Positions 5,960 to 8,862 of a DNA stretch of 8,862 bases are shown here, piece after piece. The DNA is taken from the NCBI GenBank assembly GCA_015232935.1, contig JADFYT010000084.1, positions 1-8,862 of the forward strand, in the 5' to 3' direction. The notes beneath the pieces are model-generated. The model had not been told where the DNA came from and did not search any database. It saw only the letters and a list, made by a program, of their open reading frames with translations. Numbering within the stretch: the stretch's first letter is position 1; every line of letters begins with the position of its first letter. Position numbers and translations under genes: made by a program. Source of the DNA: Desulfamplus sp. GTDB taxonomy: Bacteria; Desulfobacterota; Desulfobacteria; Desulfobacterales; Desulfobacteraceae.

Positions 5960-7450
5960 CTATTTGTCAACATGCTCAAAATTTTTCTCTCCATCCCTGA
6001 GTTCTCTTGCTTTTTTACGTTGCTGCTGTTTTGTACGCTCTTTTGCCCTTTTGATGTTCTTACGCTCTTTTTTCTCGGCATATCTTTTATTGGCGGGAGT
6101 ATCAGGAATCTTGCGTGAAAAATCAATCTTGCCTGTCCTCTCGCGAAAAAGAAGGTTAATAGGTGTCTGCTCAAGCTCTGCAATTTCACGTATCTGATTA
6201 ACAAGATATCGTTTATAGGAAAAATGTACCGCGTCAGGGTAATTTACAAAACAGACAATGGTTGGCGGTTTTACAGATATCTGCGTGGCGTAATAGAATT
6301 TGAGACGCTTGCCTTTGTGAAGAGGAGGCTCTGACCGGAAAACAGAATCTTCAATAATCCGGTTCAACAGGCCAGTGTTAATCCTGTAAGAATACTCTTT
6401 ATAAATACGCTCTACCATGTCAAAAATTTTATGGGTTCTCAAACCGGTACGGGCAGATACAGTCATGGCAGGGGCAAATGACAAAAATTTTGACTGCATT
6501 CTAAGCTCATCCATAAAGCGTTTCTGAGATTTGTCGTCAGCATTAACCATATCCCACTTGTTAATAATGAAAAGAGCTCCACAGCCTCTATCCTGAGCAT
6601 ATCCTGCAATGGTAATATCTTGATCCGTTACCCCTTCGCTGGCATCAACCAAAATAAGGGCTACATCACACTCATCCAGGCTCTTGAGAGATTTGAGGAT
6701 TGAAAATTTTTCAATTTTTTCTCTTACCTTGCCTTTGCGCCTTATGCCTGCTGTATCAATAAGCTTGAAACGTCTTCCGGCATGCTCAATAGTCAAAGCC
6801 ACAGCATCCCTTGTAGTGCCGGCCTTTTCACTTACCATAAGCCTCTGCTCTCCAAACAGCCTGTTTATCAAAGAGGATTTGCCGACATTGGGGCGACCTG
6901 CAACAGCAATACATATCTCGTTGTCATCATCGGAAGCTGGTTCCCCTGGTTCATAATGGGGGAGCTTTATGACCATGTCATCCAGAAAGTCTTCCATACC
7001 AAGGCCATGTTCCGCCGAGACAGGATAAAACCTGTCAATGCCAAGAGAATAAAACTCAGGAAGATTATGTTGCTGGTTCAGGTTTTCTATTTTATTTATA
7101 AGGTAAAATACCGGTTTTTCAGTACGCCTTAAAATGTCTGCAAGGTCACGGTCAAATGGAGAAACTCCTGACCGCCCGTCCAGGACAAATACAACTATAT
7201 CAGCCTCATTGACAGCAATTTCAACATGCTGCCTTATCTCTGCCGCGAAAAGATCATCATCTGAAAGCAGAAATCCTCCGGTATCAACCAGCGTAAACTC
7301 TTTTTCATTCCAGACAGCATCCGCATAATGCCTGTCCCGGGTAACACCTGGAAAATCATCCACAAGTGCATTTCTGGATCGTGTTATTCTGTTAAAAAGG
7401 GTCGATTTACCAACATTGGGGCGTCCCACAAGGGCAACAACCGGCTTCAT
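5960..7450 (-). CDS. der: Ribosome biogenesis GTPase Der (EngA)
   Basis: Der is the only GTPase family with two consecutive G domains. It binds the 50S precursor and is essential for large-subunit maturation. At 496 residues it is close to the E. coli length of 490. G domain 1: GRPNVGKS (9-16), Thr37, DTGG (56-59), NKIE (119-122) and SAE (145-147). An acidic linker, PASDDDNE (171-178), leads to G domain 2: GRPNVGKS (185-192), DTAG (232-235), NKWD (297-300) and SAR (332-334). The KH-like domain spans about 350-437 and ends INLLFRERTG (431-440). A Lys/Arg-rich tail, about 455-485, probably contacts rRNA. The ATG at 7450 has GGAGG six bases upstream. The gene lies 78 bases after an unrecognised 117-residue gene in the same direction and may share its transcript. 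Confidence 0.97.
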   Translation of the reverse strand: MKPVVALVGRPNVGKSTLFNRITRSRNALVDDFPGVTRDRHYADAVWNEKEFTLVDTGGFLLSDDDLFAAEIRQHVEIAVNEADIVVFVLDGRSGVSPFDRDLADILRRTEKPVFYLINKIENLNQQHNLPEFYSLGIDRFYPVSAEHGLGMEDFLDDMVIKLPHYEPGEPASDDDNEICIAVAGRPNVGKSSLINRLFGEQRLMVSEKAGTTRDAVALTIEHAGRRFKLIDTAGIRRKGKVREKIEKFSILKSLKSLDECDVALILVDASEGVTDQDITIAGYAQDRGCGALFIINKWDMVNADDKSQKRFMDELRMQSKFLSFAPAMTVSARTGLRTHKIFDMVERIYKEYSYRINTGLLNRIIEDSVFRSEPPLHKGKRLKFYYATQISVKPPTIVCFVNYPDAVHFSYKRYLVNQIREIAELEQTPINLLFRERTGKIDFSRKIPDTPANKRYAEKKERKNIKRAKERTKQQQRKKARELRDGEKNFEHVDK

Positions 7451-7520
7451 AAAAATCCTCCAAGAAAACCCCGCCCCTTATGGACGAGATCGTTAACGGG
7501 AAAGTTTGGTTTTACAATTT

Positions 7521-7542
7521 GTCCCGCCTTATAGAGGCGGAC
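7521..7542 (-). other. Hairpin over the stop codon of the 117-residue gene
   Basis: GTCC-GCCT and AGGCGGAC arms pair across TATAG with one bulged C, and the TAA stop lies in the hairpin. The minus strand continues AAATTGTAAAACC, with no T-run, so it is a poor terminator. It might stabilise the upstream message or attenuate read-through into der. Confidence 0.3.
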
Positions 7543-7882
7543 GCGGAAGTTTGCCCGATCTTTCTCCTTCAATGCTCCATGCCTCCCAAAACACGCCATC
7601 TTCCATCCATTCAAGTTTGGTGCAGCAGCCCCTGAATACATCTGTACGCATGTATGACTTCTTGAGTGCGTCTATAAGAATAAAATAGAAGCCCGGCTTG
7701 TTGTCTGTTGTATCCCAGGAGGTAAGCACCAGATAACGGCCATCCGGACTTCTTGTGTGAATGTTCTGCCAGTCATCCTTTGGAAGGTCTGGCACCCATT
7801 CGCCCTCCAGCTTGATGCTGTACAAGTTGTATGGAGAGCCCATACGAATCTCTCCTTTATTGCGGAATTTAACCTTTATCAT
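7529..7882 (-). CDS. Hypothetical 117-residue protein, possible fragment-sized beta-propeller-like fold
   Basis: I do not recognise this protein. It starts at ATG 7882 with AAGGAGG four bases upstream, a strong ribosome site, so the gene is very likely real. It has no signal peptide or membrane segment and should be cytoplasmic. It is rich in aromatic and beta-type residues, with Trp at 29, 38, 56, 92, 99 and 102. The segment RSPDGRYLVLTSWD (44-57) resembles a TolB/WD40-like propeller blade, but 117 residues can hold only two or three blades, so this may be only local similarity. Cys86-Cys87 (GCC) is the only cysteine pair. The C-terminus ends in a proline-rich KLPRPPL. An internal Met14 has no ribosome site. 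It lies upstream of der with 78 bases between, and may be transcribed with it. A functional link to ribosome assembly is not shown. Confidence 0.75.
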   Translation of the reverse strand: MIKVKFRNKGEIRMGSPYNLYSIKLEGEWVPDLPKDDWQNIHTRSPDGRYLVLTSWDTTDNKPGFYFILIDALKKSYMRTDVFRGCCTKLEWMEDGVFWEAWSIEGERSGKLPRPPL

Positions 7883-7934
7883 AACGCCTCCTTAAAGGAT
7901 CAAATGTTTGAATTCATGGATTTGGAGAGCTTTT

Positions 7935-7972
7935 CGTACAGGTCAACAAATAGAATATTCAATCCGTACAGG
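7935..7972. repeat. Direct repeats flanking a palindrome, upstream of the 117-residue gene
   Basis: CGTACAGG occurs at 7935-7942 and 7965-7972, exactly 30 bp apart (about three helical turns). Between them is the palindrome GAATATTC (7953-7960). On the minus strand TTGACC immediately precedes the second CTGTACG copy and could be a -35 box, but no clear -10 follows. The arrangement suggests a regulator site for the 117-residue gene and der. This is inference from two 8-mers. Confidence 0.3.
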
Positions 7973-8005
7973 AAAAAAAGATTATCGTCTGAGTCTGCAA
8001 TCTTC
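7973..8005 (-). terminator. Weak candidate terminator overlapping the hemerythrin-like gene stop
   Basis: On the minus strand GAAGATT (8005-7999) pairs with AATCTTT (7983-7977) over six Watson-Crick pairs plus one G-T, with a 15-base loop. The T-run continues to 7973. The stem is AT-rich and the TAA stop lies at the base of its second arm, so efficiency is doubtful. Confidence 0.35.
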
Positions 8006-8578
8006 AACGTAACCATTAATTCTAACAAAAGGAACATACATCTGATCGCTATGAGAAATATGGTTAACCAACCAGTCTCTAAGAAAACTTACCGTATCAT
8101 AGGAGAGATTTTTTTTGTCTTCAGCCACCTGCCGTCTCAAATTGATGGTGTTTTTAATAAACTGACGATGCTCCTTTGAATGACATTCAATATCAGGATA
8201 ACCACATTTTCTGAGATACTCCTCCTCTTTGCTAAAATAATAGCGGCTGTATTCTGTCAACTCCGCAACCATGCCGGCACTGTCTTTTACAATATCCTCA
8301 TCATGCTCTAAGCGGTTATTTACAAGCCCGTTCAAGATAAGAAACACTCTTTTCTGGAGTTCATCAATCTCTGGAATATCAACACTCAATGATTGATTCC
8401 ACTCAATCTTGTTGTCATGACGCATTGAAGATGGATCTGCTTTGCCTTCAAGCCTGTCAACTATATTATCCTCATCATATTCATCATTGACATCTTCATC
8501 ATCTATCTCATCTTCATCAATTATATCATCATCCAGCTCATCATCTGTTTCATTGTCTGAATCGTTATATTGTCCCAT
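7982..8578 (-). CDS. Hemerythrin-fold protein with degenerate iron site and acidic N-terminal arm
   Basis: The 198-residue product starts at ATG 8578, where AGGAGG lies six bases upstream; a start 17 codons higher lacks such a site. Residues 6-42 are mostly Asp/Glu. Residues about 58-185 match bacteriohemerythrin: IEWNQSLSV (58-66), EIDE (70-73), FSKEEEYLRKCGYPD (115-129), the SFLRDW block and a final YVPFV. Canonical hemerythrin binds two irons through five His, one Glu and one Asp. Present are His133 and His137 (CHSKEH), His173 and Asp178 (HISHSD), and Glu118. The His of the usual DEQHK motif is Gln75, and the His of the usual YHFxxEE motif is Tyr114. These are the two Fe2-site ligands (His25 and His54 in sipunculid hemerythrin), where O2 binds; the Fe1 set is intact. 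Standard O2 carriage is therefore unlikely, and a one-metal or structural role is possible. The 72-residue membrane gene ends 19 bases upstream, suggesting an operon. Confidence 0.88.
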   Translation of the reverse strand: MGQYNDSDNETDDELDDDIIDEDEIDDEDVNDEYDEDNIVDRLEGKADPSSMRHDNKIEWNQSLSVDIPEIDELQKRVFLILNGLVNNRLEHDEDIVKDSAGMVAELTEYSRYYFSKEEEYLRKCGYPDIECHSKEHRQFIKNTINLRRQVAEDKKNLSYDTVSFLRDWLVNHISHSDQMYVPFVRINGYVEDCRLRR

Positions 8579-8597
8579 TATATTCCTCCTGATTTTT

Positions 8598-8816
8598 TCA
8601 CATTTTTTTATTGTCTGCATCCTGGTCATCTCTTCTTTTTCTTCCCAAAAACAAGGTAGCCAGAATTGAGAAAGAGATCAGAACAGCAACCACTACGGTA
8701 AGCAGAAAGCCATTATGACCAAAGCTGGGGTAAACAACAAAAGGAACAAACCATAAATAGAGAAAGGTGTGCAACAAGCCAATCGTAATAAACCTGATCA
8801 ATATTTTTTTCTTCAT
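8598..8816 (-). CDS. Small two-helix membrane protein, 72 residues, function unknown
   Basis: The peptide starts MKKKILIRF and has two hydrophobic segments, about 5-29 and 36-58. The short link holds YPSFGHNG, and the charged tail GRKRRDDQDADNKKM should lie in the cytoplasm. I do not recognise a family. The stop lies 19 bases before the start of the hemerythrin-fold gene, whose AGGAGG sits in the gap, so the two are probably co-transcribed. The start is uncertain. The ATG at 8816 has no good ribosome site because a 17-bp tandem duplication lies there; AAGGAG is about 30 bases upstream. The same frame stays open to the window edge (it would add FAKESKNWHEEKAG before the Met), so the gene may begin outside the window. 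Confidence 0.6.
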   Translation of the reverse strand: MKKKILIRFITIGLLHTFLYLWFVPFVVYPSFGHNGFLLTVVVAVLISFSILATLFLGRKRRDDQDADNKKM

Positions 8817-8837
8817 GCCAGCTTTTTCTTCATGCCA
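8804..8837. repeat. Tandem 17-bp duplication at the start of the 72-residue gene
   Basis: Positions 8804-8820 and 8821-8837 are adjacent copies matching at 15 of 17 bases; on the minus strand each reads TGGCATGAAGAAAAA plus two bases. Each copy carries an ATG. The upstream ATG (8833) reads only MKKKLA before TGA, and the downstream one (8816) opens the 72-residue ORF. Seventeen is not a multiple of three, so the copies put the two ATGs in different frames. Confidence 0.75.
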
Positions 8838-8862
8838 ATTTTTTGACTCCTTCGCGAAAAGT

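Noticed and set aside
7757..8179. A 140-residue plus-strand ORF across two genes and their gap.
   Set aside because: It is antisense to the 117-residue and hemerythrin-fold genes, has no good ribosome site and shows no protein-like domain.
8450..8563. Short repeated TCATC units as a CRISPR or satellite array.
   Set aside because: The repeats are imperfect trinucleotides inside a coding frame that specify Asp/Glu residues; there are no spacers.

Overview
The window holds nine genes, all on the minus strand, so transcription runs from the right edge to the left. Gene content and style point to a deltaproteobacterium (Desulfobacterota), probably a sulfate reducer of the Desulfobacterales type. 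The grounds are a bacteriohemerythrin-type protein, a beta-oxidation or acetoacetyl-CoA thiolase with an extra internal segment, moderately AT-rich DNA and strong GGAGG-type ribosome binding sites. This placement is an inference from style and recalled similarity; no marker in the window fixes the genus.

In the direction of transcription the layout is as follows. (1) At 8816-7982 a 72-residue two-helix membrane protein is followed 19 bases later by a hemerythrin-fold protein with a very acidic N-terminal extension; a weak terminator overlaps the stop of the latter. (2) At 7882-5960 an unrecognised 117-residue protein precedes der, the essential ribosome-assembly GTPase. (3) At 5713-4205, after a 246-base AT-rich gap containing inverted repeats, come an acetyl-CoA C-acetyltransferase and a 51-residue membrane peptide, closed by a clear intrinsic terminator at 4190-4147. 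(4) From about 4120 to the left edge lie an AI-2E/PerM-family membrane protein, gyrA (start and stop overlapping as ATGA) and the 5' end of radC. This set looks like one transcript behind a candidate promoter with a perfect inverted repeat across it.

Most of the window is ordinary housekeeping sequence: GyrA controls DNA supercoiling, Der matures the 50S subunit, and the thiolase handles C4 acyl-CoA. The observation most worth following is the hemerythrin-fold protein. It keeps all three histidines of the Fe1 site and both carboxylate bridges, but has lost both histidines of the O2-binding Fe2 site (now Gln75 and Tyr114), and carries an Asp/Glu-rich arm of about 40 residues. Secondary points are the Asp/Glu-rich tail of about 75 residues on GyrA, the insert of about 36 residues in the thiolase, three small orphan proteins and a tandem 17-bp duplication at the start of the rightmost gene. 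I see no CRISPR array, tRNA, rRNA, insertion sequence or phage gene, and no convincing multi-gene new system. No stretch of more than 300 bases lacks a gene.
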